A DNA stretch of 64,000 nucleotides, from assembly GCA_024180945.1 (NCBI GenBank), contig JAKSGN010000035.1, positions 496,001-560,000 on the forward strand, in the 5' to 3' direction. This DNA comes from Macrophomina tecta. Lineage: Eukaryota > Ascomycota > Dothideomycetes > Botryosphaeriales > Botryosphaeriaceae. Position 1 is the stretch's first letter; every line of letters starts with the position of its first letter. Under the pieces are notes generated by a model. It saw only the letters and a program-made list of their open reading frames with translations. It was not told where the DNA came from and did not search any database. The position numbers were made by a program, and so were the translations under genes. Positions 25,461 to 36,368 of the stretch are shown one piece after another.

Positions 25461-26022
25461 GTCGGAGAGAGCGCTGGATAGTGGACAAATTGCCGGCGGT
25501 CGATGTCACGCACGCGCTGGTGGACCTTCGGATAAGCGCAACGAGGAGCAAAGCCGCAGCTGGAGCGTCGGATGCTGGCACGGCGACACGGCACGGCGCT
25601 GCTGCACCCCGTGGCGGGGATTGGGCGGCAAGCTGCAAGCGAGGAGCACTCCGGGCTCGTTCCTGGGCGCGCGTGAGCCCTCCGGGGTTGGTCGGGGATT
25701 TGGAGAGGGCGAATGTGCTGTGGTTCTGTCGTGCTTGGCGCTCGCCAGCCGTCCATCGGGTGCCGCACCGCGACTGCTCAGCCCTATCCGCGAACCAACG
25801 CCGTCACACTGCACCAGTCCGACAACCCCGTCCACTGTGCCCTCCATCATGGCGCGCTTTCTTAATACCCGCCGCCAGTGCCGCGGCCTTCGGATCTGTC
25901 GACGCTTAGCAACGGGATATACACGCCCACCCTTCCATCGACATCTATAACCGTCAACCTGTTCGCCGCCTGTCCCGCACGCCCTGAAACTCGACTGACA
26001 GCAAGTTCCGCCCATTAGCAAG
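25461..26022. other. Divergent promoter between regulator and CoA transferase
   Basis: The two start codons at 25460 (minus) and 26023 (plus) face away from each other across 562 bp. GC-rich open frames cross this region on both strands but match nothing and span both promoters. Confidence 0.5.
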
Positions 26023-27857
26023 ATGGTTCCTACCAACGGGGTCTCGAATGGCGTCGCCACCACGAATGGACGCTCGAAAGCTTCATACTCCATGGAGGCT
26101 GAGACCCGCAAGTCGCTCTCGAGCGTGCTCCAGCTCGCGAAGACCCAGATCCCTGCCGAGTGCAGAGACATAATTGCGAGCGCTACTTTCACCACCGCCA
26201 ACACGGGGAGCCCGTATTTTCCGTGCCCCTTCAAAGAGACTGAGGCGACTTCGGCATTGAAGGCTGTTGAGGCCGGTATGGCAGCAGCTATCGCAAATCT
26301 GATTTACGGCGAGAAAGAGCGGAAGATCACCGTCGACCTTGACCGCGCCTCGTCCTTTCTCTTCTCGGCATACCTGTCTACGGTTGATGGCATGAACAAG
26401 GCGCATCCTAACGTCAAGTCCAAGTTGAAAGGTTGGTGCTTCAACACTGTAGTGGAAGCCATGACTAATATTTCAAAGATACCGATCTCCTACAAGCGCA
26501 GTCTATCCTTTACCGAAGACTCTCCGCCAATCTGTACGAAACCAAGAACGCCGGCGAATACTTCCATTTGCACGGCTCTCTGGAAGCGACTGTTGCGTTG
26601 AATATGATTGGATTGGAAGGTCACCGGCCGGACATGACTGATTACATGGAGTGCATAAAGCTTATCGAGCGTCACGTTAAGAAATTCACTGCGGAAGAAT
26701 TGGAGAAGATGAACGCCGAAAAGAAGCAGGCAGGGGTTACGGCTCTGAAATGGGAGCAGTTCAAGGAGACAAATCACGTAAGATAGATGGGCCGGGCTCT
26801 CCGAAGACAGTTCTAACGGTGTTTCCAGGGCAAGACTTTGTTGCGGGAACCCCCGTGGAGGGTCGAGCAAATAGAGTCCGAATCTCCGCCCGCACCGTTC
26901 CCTGGTCTCTCTTCCGCAGCTCCGAAACCTCAAATTCTGGCTGGCATCCGAGTTCTGGAACTCTGTAGGATTATTGCTGGTCCGGCAATGGGCCGTGGGC
27001 TGTCAGAGTACGGCGCGGACGTCATCAAGGTCACCTCACCAAATCTGCCGGATGTTCCTTTCTTCCAGGTTGATGGGAACCTGGGAAAGCACACCACGGA
27101 TCTCGATCTCAAGAAGCCCGAGGATCGCAAAGTGTTTGAAGAGCTTCTGCATTCTGCGGACGTCATTCTGGATGGCTATCGGCCCGGATCTCTCGAGCGC
27201 CTTGGCTACGGCCCGAAGCAGATCGTTCAACTTACCAAGCACCGTGGCCGGGGCGTCGTGTACGTGGCCGAGGATTGTTTTGGACACATCGGTGAATGGG
27301 CTGGGAGGCCGGGGTGGCAGCAAATTGCGGATTGTGTGACTGGTGTTGCATGGGCGCAGGGTGAGTCGATGGGCCTCAACGAGCCGGTTGTGCCTCCGTT
27401 CCCCATGAGTGACTACGGCACGGGTTGCATGGGCACAATTGCTGCGCTTGTTGGGCTGTACAAGCGTGCCAAGTACGGTGGTTCCTATCACGGGACAACG
27501 TCGCTCTGCCAGTACGACATCTTCCTCTTGCAGCAAGGGCTGTATTCCAAGGAGATGATGCAGGAGCTGCGCAAGGTGCATGACCCGGAATTCTTTGAGC
27601 TAAGGCACTACGACTCGGTGGATGAGGTGGGCAAACGGGCGCTGAAGACGATGCGGTTGACGCATCCAGAGCTCTTTGAGAGCAAGCATCTTTTCGAGAG
27701 CTTCAGCAGAGGCTTCGGCGCACCGGTCAAATTCGTGCGCCCGGTATCCGAAGTGGAAGGCACGTGGAATGGCTTCCTCCGGAGTTCCAGGCCCAACGGA
27801 TTCGACGCGCCGACGTGGGACGGTTGGGAGGTTGATGAAGACATGCTCAGGTGCTAG
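26023..27857 (+). CDS. Class III CoA transferase (CaiB/BaiF family)
   Basis: Predicted enzyme of 578 residues that moves CoA between carboxylic acids. Exons are 26023-26431, 26479-26777 and 26829-27857; the introns are only 47 and 51 bp. The second half shows the family fold: an entry motif GIRVLELCRIIAGPAMGRGLSEYGADVIKV with the conserved ADVIK element, DLDLKKPEDR, and DVILDGYRPGSLERLG. The stretch MSDYGTGCMG places a candidate catalytic Asp at about residue 431. The first 230 residues also look like a CaiB-type half-domain (GMAAAIANLIYGEKERKITVDL), as in the long fungal clade. The substrate is unknown; oxalate/formate, carnitine and aromatic-acid members exist. The first intron has a weak donor (GTTGGT), but both splice junctions keep the frame. 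Confidence 0.9.
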
Positions 27858-28441
27858 GCGTATCTGCATTCTTGGGAAGCTGGTGCATGAACGGTGGCTG
27901 GAACGCAGCATGCATGTCTGGAACTAGGCGCCTGGTTTATTGATCCTAATGTCCTTGTGTAATGAAAATAGCAGCCCTCAGATGAGTACAGGCTGGCCAG
28001 ACTTGGCTGATGATTTACAAATAAAGAAACAGGACCGCAACAGCAGCGCCCCGATCTTGGCGGCGAGCCTGGTATCGGACATGCAGCGTGAATCGGCGGC
28101 AGACTCCGCGGAAAAGGGCGGCTGGCTGGAGGTTTGCCCCGTGCGTGTAGTTGATGCCAGAGCGGATGGGTTTGCAGCGGTCGAGCGTCGAACAGGGCTG
28201 GGCCAAGTGCGGCGGCGGGCAGGCGTCGGCGGGGTGGGCCGCCGGCGCTGTTGGCTGTAGACCTGCGCAACCACCGCGCCACGTTCAAGACAGCTTCGCA
28301 TCTCCCCGCTATCCTCCTGGCACCTCTCTCTCCGCCCATCCTGTGCCCTCGCTCGTCTCCCGGGGCTTCTTATCTGGCATGGAGCCCGTGCCATTGAGCG
28401 CCCGCAGCAGACAGTAGCTCCCCCGGGCCACGTAATCTGAC
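27858..28441. other. Intergenic region between CoA transferase and SEC39
   Basis: This 584 bp tandem spacer has no recognised gene. It holds a 3' UTR and a promoter. Confidence 0.45.
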
Positions 28442-31398
28442 ATGGCCAGCATCCCAGAGCTCTCGCCAGCCCACTGCGTGCTGCTTGCAACTCACTATGC
28501 CGCAGAGTCCAACGTCGACGCGGTGCGCACCTTGTCGCTAGCGCGCCACGACGCCTTTGCTCCCGACGTGCTACTACGCATCATCCTTACCTTCCTGCCC
28601 GAGAGCGCCGAGCCGTCGGCCTACAACATATACGCACAAGAGGTCGCATCACGCCTGTACCTGGAGCAGCGCGAAAAGACCGAGGTCGACACTACTCCTG
28701 TCAAAGATATCTCCAGCTCGCAGGCCCGGAAACGCGTCGACAAGCTTCACCTCCTCCCTCTGGCCCATGCCTCTTGTGCCGACAAGGATCTCGACCTCCT
28801 CACAACCTTCCTTATCCACCGCGCATACCGCATAGATGCCGAAACTGGGTTGCTTGCTCTCATACCGCAGCTCGTCGATCCCTTCCTCGACCGTTCCGAG
28901 TACCTGCGCGCTTGGTTCATCTCAAACGTCTTACCTCTACTACGCCTTGACTTCGAGTACTACCCACATGCCGGTTCTACAGCCTCGCTTGAAAGGTTCA
29001 CCGACCTTCGTGGCCCACAAAGCATCGAGATCCTGGTCGGAAAGGCAGAGGCCTCAGAGCAAGATCCATCTTCCGACATATCGTTGTTAGCAAGGGACCT
29101 GAGGGGCATTGTGGGACCATGGGTATATGGGTTCGATCAGAGAAGAGAGCGCAGAATACAGGACTCGATGCGGCCCGGCGCATCTACAGGCCGCGGAGCA
29201 GCTGAGCAAAATTATAAAGGCGCAGACCCTACCCCCGGAGCCGTAAATGATCGCCATGACTGGGAACACGTCTACGCATGGATGGTGCGCAAGGCCTCGC
29301 AGCGCTTCGACCTTATAAGTGATGCTTTTGAGCACTGGGATGGTCCTCAAGACGTCGATCTGGGCGGATACGAGGGTCCTGACTACCAAGGCCTCGATGA
29401 AGATATTCTCCAACATCTCCGCCTACGGTACGCACAAGCTGCTTTTTGTTCTGTGTATTCCGCAGAAAGCAACACCCGAGACACGGTCGAGGCAGCCCAC
29501 GGTCTACTTGTCCGCTTGGCGGACCTCATGGAGTTCGACCCTCCTCCGGACCTTGCCTCAAGCGTAGAAATGTTGCCCAAGGTGGCCGACCACACCAGCG
29601 TTCTTAACAAATCTTCTGCTATCATTCTACAGCCTGATACCCTTTTGAATCCCGATCATCCCTTGACTGTTCCGACACTGGAGACTTTTTCGCTGCTCCA
29701 GATTTTCGTCTACTCTGCTTACATTCTCGCGGACCTTGGCCAACCAATCTCGGTGAATAACTTGGCGAAGTTCAGATTCCATTCAGACGAGGACGATCAA
29801 CTTCAGATGGTCAGCAAGATCCTCAAAGGCCTCGTTAACCATCCCAAAGCGGATGAAGAATTGTGGAGGTCGGCCCGTAACAAGCTCATCTGGCTTTGGA
29901 ACTGGGGCATGGATCCCGGAGAACAACATGCGGCGACTGGTCCTGGCGTCTTCGGCAAGATTGAAAGATTTTCTCTGGAGAAGGAAATCCTAATCTCCAT
30001 GATTGCAAACGGTCAGTTTCAACTCGCGATCGACACGTTCATACCTGATGGGGTCCCGCGGGATCACCTGCAATATCAGGATATCGAAGACTGCGTGCTC
30101 AGCCAAGTCATGCAGTACTACGACAATGCAAGCAATGGCAATGTCACCCGTGGCACCATGAAGAAGGCATTGGACGTCATGACCGCATTTCAACCGTATT
30201 TTTCGGATTCTCCCGCATTTCTATCAACAGAGGCACTGCTCGCCGCCACCCACTCGCTTTCATTTTATTCGTTGACCCTTCAGCATGGCGTGCCCTTCAA
30301 GCCAGTGAATATCAGGATCAGTGAGGATCCAGTATCGTTAATATCAAAAGTCCTGGAGCAGAATCCGAAAAGCTACTCGAAGCTGGACGACCTGATTACA
30401 ATCGGACAGAATTTGGTAGCTGCACGAACACTGGATACGGAAGGTCCTATGATCGAGGAATCCATCGTTGATACGGAAAAGCACAAGAGACTAGCTTCGC
30501 GTCGGGTTATTGGCATGGCGGTCAAGGCCGCTCTGGCCGAGAACGATTTTGAGACAGCATACTCCTTTGTTGTCAACCGCCTAAACCCCTCATTTGATCC
30601 GACTGCGTCAAAAAACGCCTCTGGCCGTTCTGGCAGCCAAAGTACGAATGCGGCCGACGATTTCGAGCGCCAAACAGAGGACATCGCCTGGAGAGCTGCT
30701 CTCTCCGCCGGGAGCCACCGTGACACTGAAGGCTCCATGGTTTCATCACGTGCAAGCGTCGCGGGATCGCCGTCCCTTCGTCGCTTAGAACAGCGTTTGG
30801 AATTACTTTCCCAGGCATTACTCTTGGCGCCGCCTTCAGAATTAGCAGAGGTCCTCAAGGCATGGCGTCGCTGCGAGGAAGAAATGACGGCGCTGCTGGC
30901 ACAAGAGAATGAAGAGGAAGAACGCTTCAACGACCAGGCGGACCGCATAGCTCCTGGCGCCTTTCCCAGCCAGGCTCCATACGTTCAACCCCGGAGGGAG
31001 GTTGGTCGTGGCGCGACTGAAGAAGCACCGATGGGTCTGTTTGATGTTGCTAGGGGTGCCGCTGCTGCTTTCAGCAGAACAGCTTTCCCGTTGCGTGCCG
31101 GCGCCGCTGCAGGTAGTAATGGTGGTCAGGAAAGCGGAAGGTCTTCTCTGGAGGCATCGCGCAATCTGTCGGTGGCGGGCAGTGATCCGGGCAGTGGCGA
31201 TGAGGGTAATAGAGTTAGGAAGCGGGACATGGTCGCAAATGCGGTAACAGGAGGGCTGGCGTCGGGGCTTGGTTGGGTTTTGGGTGAGTTCTCTGTTCCT
31301 CAGAAACTCTACGTTTCGGTCTTTGGGACATTCAGTTCTCGTGCTAACATGCTGCAGGTGCTTCTCCAGTGACTGAGAATCAGCGAGGGGACAGGTGA
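28442..31398 (+). CDS. SEC39: Sec39-domain protein of the Dsl1 tethering complex
   Basis: Peripheral ER protein of 960 residues acting in Golgi-to-ER retrograde transport as part of the Dsl1/NRZ tether. Exons are 28442-31283 and 31358-31398; the last intron has a perfect GCTAAC branch site and adds GASPVTENQRGDR. The N-terminus is an alpha-solenoid with the Sec39 pattern (LATHYAAESNVDAVRTLSLAR, then DVLLRIILTFLPE, and RLYLEQREKTE). Further solenoid features are EYLRAWFISNVLPLLRLDFEYYP and DLLTTFLIHRAYRID. The C-terminal part is acidic and Ser/Gly-rich (residues about 820-945). There is no membrane span. Read-through of the last intron would end the frame within a few codons, so the spliced end is preferred. 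Confidence 0.92.
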
Positions 31399-32183
31399 CC
31401 GTGTCAGGTCGAGCGTGCTGTGCGTGTGTCGAAAGTAATGGGAGAGGCGGAAACAGCATCCCCCAGGCTTGTAACTAGCAACAACCACCATTAATGCGAA
31501 GAAGCAACAAGCAATACCTCAGTATTGATAGAAACTTTACTGGTGAAGATGTGCGTGATGAGCGGGCTGTGAGATATATCCCCTGCGGTGTGTGACCGCG
31601 TCGTTCCAGCAATGTGCATGCTCCGACAGCGATCCGCTTACCGATGCATCTTCCCTAGGCTGCACTCCGAATCTCTGTTTCGACCTCACCCCCGATTGGG
31701 TAAGGGAGTTATACCTGGTTGGCTTCTTCCCTCGCTGCGCTCTTTTTCCCTCTCTCCCACATCCGACGACGCCGTCGGAAGCTGACTAAAACGGAGAGCT
31801 CAGGATCTCCGCTCCCGAGGAACGTGGACACTGGCCGAGGGCCATCGGCTTCTTGCCCCTCCATCCCCTGCAGCGCTTATGACGTCGATCTGAAGCGATT
31901 GGCCTGCGTTACTTCGGCCTCTGAATTGGTTCCATTCTCTGGCTACGCTTCTCACTCTCGTGGTTCCAACAACTCCTGACATACCGCGCCAACGCGATAT
32001 CGGCACAATTTCCGCTTGAACAGCAGGCCGGATCTACATCTTCAGCTGCCGCAACGCGACATCTTTCATCGGGTCCATGTCAGACTGAATCAGAAAACAA
32101 AAGTTCCATATCATCGGCCCTGAATTTCATTTTAATCACAAGTGCGAAATTGGAAAAAACGACCTCAAAGGAAGAAAAGAAAC
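31399..32183. other. Intergenic region, nothing recognised
   Basis: The 785 bp between SEC39 and the SnoaL-like gene contain no supportable feature. The last 60 bases are A-rich, typical of a fungal 5' leader. Confidence 0.45.
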
Positions 32184-32900
32184 ATGTCGCACTCCTACGC
32201 ATCCGAGTATCCGCCCGGCATCGACTTCGACCCGGCATATAAGAAGTTCTTCGAGGACTTCTACGCCCTCTCCGACACGCCCGAGGTCCACGAGAAGTAC
32301 GCTGAGAACTTCACCGATGATGCGACGTTGATCATGGCGTCGAAGACTGTGAAAGGGAAGGCTGGTATGTAGATTCCTCTTTTCTTCTCCATCCAAGCGG
32401 CCAGCGTGTCTGCTTTTTATCTTCCTATTTGAATTGCAATGGGACGCCAGGAAAGATCCAATGCTCATTCATTCTGTAAAATCATCTTCATGGACGCCTG
32501 CTCGGCATCCCCTGTCGCATTGCGCCATCCACCAGTCTGCATCGCACTCACCACACGTACAGAAATCATCGGCCTCCGCAACGCCATGTGGGAGAAGGTC
32601 GCCTCGCGGCTGCACTCGCCGCTCAAGATCTTCCCGGCCGGCGCCAAGGGTGCGGATGAGGTCATGCTCTACGGCACCGTTGCGTACACATTCAAGGATG
32701 GCAGGAAGGGCAGTGTGGACTGGGCGGCGCGGGCGAACTTGGTGAAGGAGGACGGGAGGGTCAAGATGAAGTATTATCAGGTCTATTTGGTAAGCTCTTT
32801 TCTTGTTTAATGTCCGAAACAAGCGGGTCACTTCGGGAGGTGGAGGTGTTTTTGCTGACTATGAGCTTAGGATACGGCGGCGCAGCAGGCTGCGAAGTAG
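32184..32900 (+). CDS. SnoaL-like (NTF2-fold) small protein
   Basis: Small cytosolic protein of 145 residues. Exons are 32184-32364, 32563-32789 and 32871-32900; the first intron (198 bp) is long for this window, and the last exon encodes only DTAAQQAAK. The sequence fits the NTF2-like/SnoaL cone: an N-terminal helix (AYKKFFEDFYALSDTP), FTDDATLIMASKTVKGKA, the conserved I-GLR--MW segment, then a curved sheet (EVMLYGTVAYTFKDG, SVDWAARANLVKEDGRVKMKYYQVYL). Such proteins are cyclases, isomerases or ligand binders; no catalytic residues can be assigned here. Both splice junctions keep the frame. Confidence 0.8.
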
Positions 32901-33714
32901 GAGATTTTGCAGCACATACCTTTATATTGCAATAGATGGGTATATTGGAGCGGTTTCAGTCAGCTTTCTTACCACCGTGTACCGTGTAGGTCGGCTTCTT
33001 TCTCCGGTCTGTGGTTTAGCACATTTTCAGTATTGGTCCCGTGTGTGAATGGAATACTGTGTCGAGGTAGGTCTTCTTAGAGGGTCAATTATTTGCTGAT
33101 AGACGCTACTAGGGGTTCTAGCGAAATCCATCAATCATGACAGTCGGTCTGCCCATGCTGTCCCACCTTTATGTTTCGAGTCAAGGGCACCTTCTCGACC
33201 GGTCATATGGACCTGACTCGTCGCCGGAAACGCCGGGATGTGCGGGGTATGTGGGCTTCAATAGGGGCGCCTCCGCGGCAGTTGACAAATCGTAAGATCC
33301 AGACTAATAGATGTTGTTGTTTCCAGGCGGCTCCAATGGCAGGAAAACGCGCACGGCGGGTCGAAGGACCTCGGCGGAGGTGTGCTCAGAGTCCCAAATA
33401 TTTCGCCATGCCCTCAAGCGTCTAAGAACTGGTATTTGATAATAGATGGGTTTACTCAGATTAGAAGGAGGCATAAAAGGATATAACCGAGGGAGAATAG
33501 TGGTGAGGGGGATTAATTGGTGGCATACCCGGAAGGCAGCCCCCCGACAAGCATCCCCTACCAAAGCCCTTGCCTAGGACCGAAGCAGTGCCGGACGTGG
33601 TTCTTGTCAAAACCGGCTCCCAAGCGCACAGATCTGAGTTCCAATTCCTAAAGCGAAGCTCTACAGACTCCGTTTCACTGGGGCCGTTCGTTGGTGCCTT
33701 GCAGTAGTTCCACT
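32901..33714. other. Intergenic region, nothing recognised
   Basis: The 814 bp between the SnoaL-like gene and the FAD oxidase contain no convincing gene. One plus-strand open frame at 33171-33425 lacks an ATG and any motif. Confidence 0.45.
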
Positions 33715-35504
33715 ATGCGAGCAATTGGCATCCATACTAGCCTCATCCTTGGCGCATCGGCGCTCCTTGTCAAAGCTGCTTCGACCCAGCAATGCGTGAG
33801 TCTATATCTTCCAGAGCTGCAGGAACGCTCCCGGAGCTGATAGAAATTACCGAGCGTAGTGTGACCTACTTTCTCAGCAGTATCCCGGACATGTGTTCGC
33901 GCGAGACACGCCAACATGGACTACCGAGAACAACGATTTCTGGTGTGAGTGTCCCTGAAGCTCCTGAGCGCATCGTGCTCACGGCTGAAATAGCCTTGAC
34001 TGAGGTCCGCAACCCATCATGTGTTTTCCTGCCGGAGTCAACCGAAGAAGTAGCTGGCGCTGTGGCGCTCTTTGCTCAAAATGAATGCAAATTCGCCATC
34101 AAGGGCGCCGGTCATAGCGCCATCCCGCAAGCTGCTAATATCGATGACGGAATCCTCGTGCCTATGCAGCAAATTAACAGCACAGACATCAACTTCGAGG
34201 GCGGATACATCAGAGTAGGTGCCGGTGCCAAGCTCGTCGACATATACCGTGCCCTGGATCCGCACAACCTCACAGCCGTCATCGGCCGCTTCGGCAAGAT
34301 AGGCATGGGCCTGGGCGTCGGTGCAGGTATTTCGTATCTGAGCAATAGTGAAGGCTTCGCCGTCGACAACGTGGTCGATTATGAAGTGGTCCTGGGCAAC
34401 GGTACCTTGGTCAATGCTAACGCGAGTTGCAATCCGGATCTGTTTTGGGCGCTCAAGGGCGGCAACAGCAACTTCGGGGTCGTGACGCACTTCCACCTCC
34501 GCACCGTGCAGACCGAGGGCGCTATCTACGGCGGCTTTGTGTACTATCCCGAGAGCTCTCTCGATAAGGTCTTCGATGTCATGTACGACTACCATGTCAG
34601 GCAGGCTGTCGAAGATGTCCATACGCATGTTATTCCACAGTTCGGCTTCAATGCTAGTACTAACGAGAGTATTGGCCTCACACCGGTCATGTACAACCGC
34701 GCCGTTGACGAGCTACCGGAGATTTTGAGGGGCTGGACCGATGTCAATTATACCGACACCACGTTGAAGAAGCGGCAGTACAACGACCTAGCCAGTGAAC
34801 TACACGCCGCCGTCACGGATGGTCTTATGTATACGCTCCCCGATTCTTCCACAATGGCGGGTTTTGCTGACACCACTTACTGCAGCCAAGAGCAGCGCGT
34901 CTTCACTGCGTACGCCGATGCACAGTTCTACAAGGATGTGTGGTACAACTACGTCGCCTGGCTACGGCAATTCAGCGACGTCGAAGGTCTCTTTGGCCTG
35001 CATGACAACATGCCCGTCACTCCGCGTCAAGTAACTGAAGGAGTCAAGAAGGGCACCAACGCACTCGGGCTTGATACCAATCCCAGCAACAGGACTCTCG
35101 GAAGTAAGCGTTCCATCTTTTCTGAGGAAACCATGCGGTAGACTGATCTCTGGGTCAGTCATCTACTTCGCCGTCACCTTCAAGAATCTCGAAGACGCGG
35201 ACCGCGTGCTGCCAGCCCACGACGAGTTCGTCAAATCTCAGCAGGAACTTGCAGCCAGCAGGGGCCTGCTACATCCGTACATGTGTGTCTTTCTCTCCTC
35301 CTTCTACTGTCTCTTGTAAAACAACTGGCTGACGTGATTGTTTGCAGCATGCTCACGTATTCAGGCTACAACCAGCCAGCCATCGCCAGCTACGGTACTG
35401 AGAACGTTGCGAGGTTGAAGGGCATCGCAGCTAAGTATGATCCCACAGGCGTCTTCCAACGCTTGGTCCCTGGCGGGCAGAAGCTGCCAACAGAGATTGC
35501 GTAG
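33715..35504 (+). CDS. Secreted FAD-linked oxidase, BBE-like
   Basis: Secreted flavin oxidase of 511 residues. Exons: 33715-33795, 33881-33944, 33994-35103, 35159-35282 and 35348-35504. An N-terminal signal peptide (HTSLILGASALLVKAA) ends near Ser23. The PCMH-type FAD domain shows KGAGHS (the His that usually carries covalent FAD), GRFGKIGMGLGVGAG and NVVDYEVVLGNGTL, then NPDLFWALKGGNSNFG. A BBE-like C-terminal piece contains YSGYNQPAIASYGTENVARL and KYDPTGVFQRLVPGG. The second exon gives YPGHVF and DFWSLTEVRNPSCVF; the joining of exon 1 to exon 2 is the weakest point, and a short further exon may be hidden in 33796-33880. In this family the substrates are sugars, alkaloid-like or polyketide compounds; none can be named here. 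Neighbour of an MFS transporter. Confidence 0.85.
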
Positions 35505-36368
35505 GGACAGTCCAAGATAGATCAGAGCGCTGTACGTGGACGTTGAGGCATAAGGAGATCAACAATTTCCTTAAAAAAAATGAGCCCCACTCAATTGTCT
35601 GTCAGTCAGCGCTTGGGCGAACAGGCAGATGGTTGTTTGGAAAGAAAGGCTATTTCCGTCCTCGTCCTTGCCACGTACGACCATATGTTGCAGAATATAG
35701 GGATATCTTCATCGCTTCCTCAAAAGATGTCGATGAACTATGGATGCTTCCATGTATTGGTGAACTCGGACTGAAAGATTGCAGTCTTTCAGCAATAAGA
35801 TCAATTATTGCCATAATAGACGTATATTAGCTCTTCTAAAAGTTTGCGACGCATAAAAATACCCCATTTCTAGGCGTAATCGTTGTTCGTCCGCGCTAAA
35901 AGACACACCAAATGCCTCCTGAACACCGTGCCGCACCATCCCGTTCAGGCAAGCAAAAACGTTCGAAAGGCGGCTCAGCACAAGATGCCCTCAACATAGC
36001 TTAGTCAATACATCTCAAGGGCACCAATGCTTGAGAATAAACAGAAGAAGTAGTCCACTTGATGATCTTTACAACCACTTCACGCTCGAGCCTGGGCCGG
36101 ATGTACATGACCCTAATGAGACTGAACTCGGAGAGGATGCAGCCTTGCTAATCTCCAGCCTGCGGTGCAGCCTTACAGCCATCATGCAGCTCAATGGGCT
36201 ACACATGGCGAAGCGCCGCAAGGAACGGAATCCTTCAGTCAGCAAAGCGGCGCCAAACAGTACACACCATCCTTGAGGTTTTATTTTTCAAGTTCAGCTC
36301 CAATATCAAAGACCCTTATTAGTGAGAACATAGGAGAACCTGAGGTCGCTCGTTCGTAACAAGGCCTA
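35505..36368. other. Intergenic region with a 5S rRNA relic
   Basis: The 864 bp between the FAD oxidase stop and the convergent MFS stop contain a truncated 5S copy (35673-35702) and short open frames at 35911-36004 and 36031-36276. The frames show no domain. No intact gene is supported. Confidence 0.5.
35673..35702 (+). pseudogene. Truncated 5S rRNA fragment (5' 30 nt)
   Basis: These 30 bases match the first 30 bases of the 5S rRNA gene at 45699 at 28 positions (differences at fragment positions 14 and 17), from ACGTACGACC to ATAGGG. The similarity stops abruptly afterwards. The internal control region of 5S genes lies further downstream, so this copy should not be transcribed by Pol III. 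It is best seen as a relic insertion. Confidence 0.7.

Noticed and set aside
34038..34628. 196-codon minus-strand frame in the FAD oxidase
   Set aside because: Antisense shadow of the conserved FAD-binding region.
36031..36276. Possible 81-codon gene after the FAD oxidase
   Set aside because: No ATG start, no homology visible, and no upstream exon that joins convincingly.
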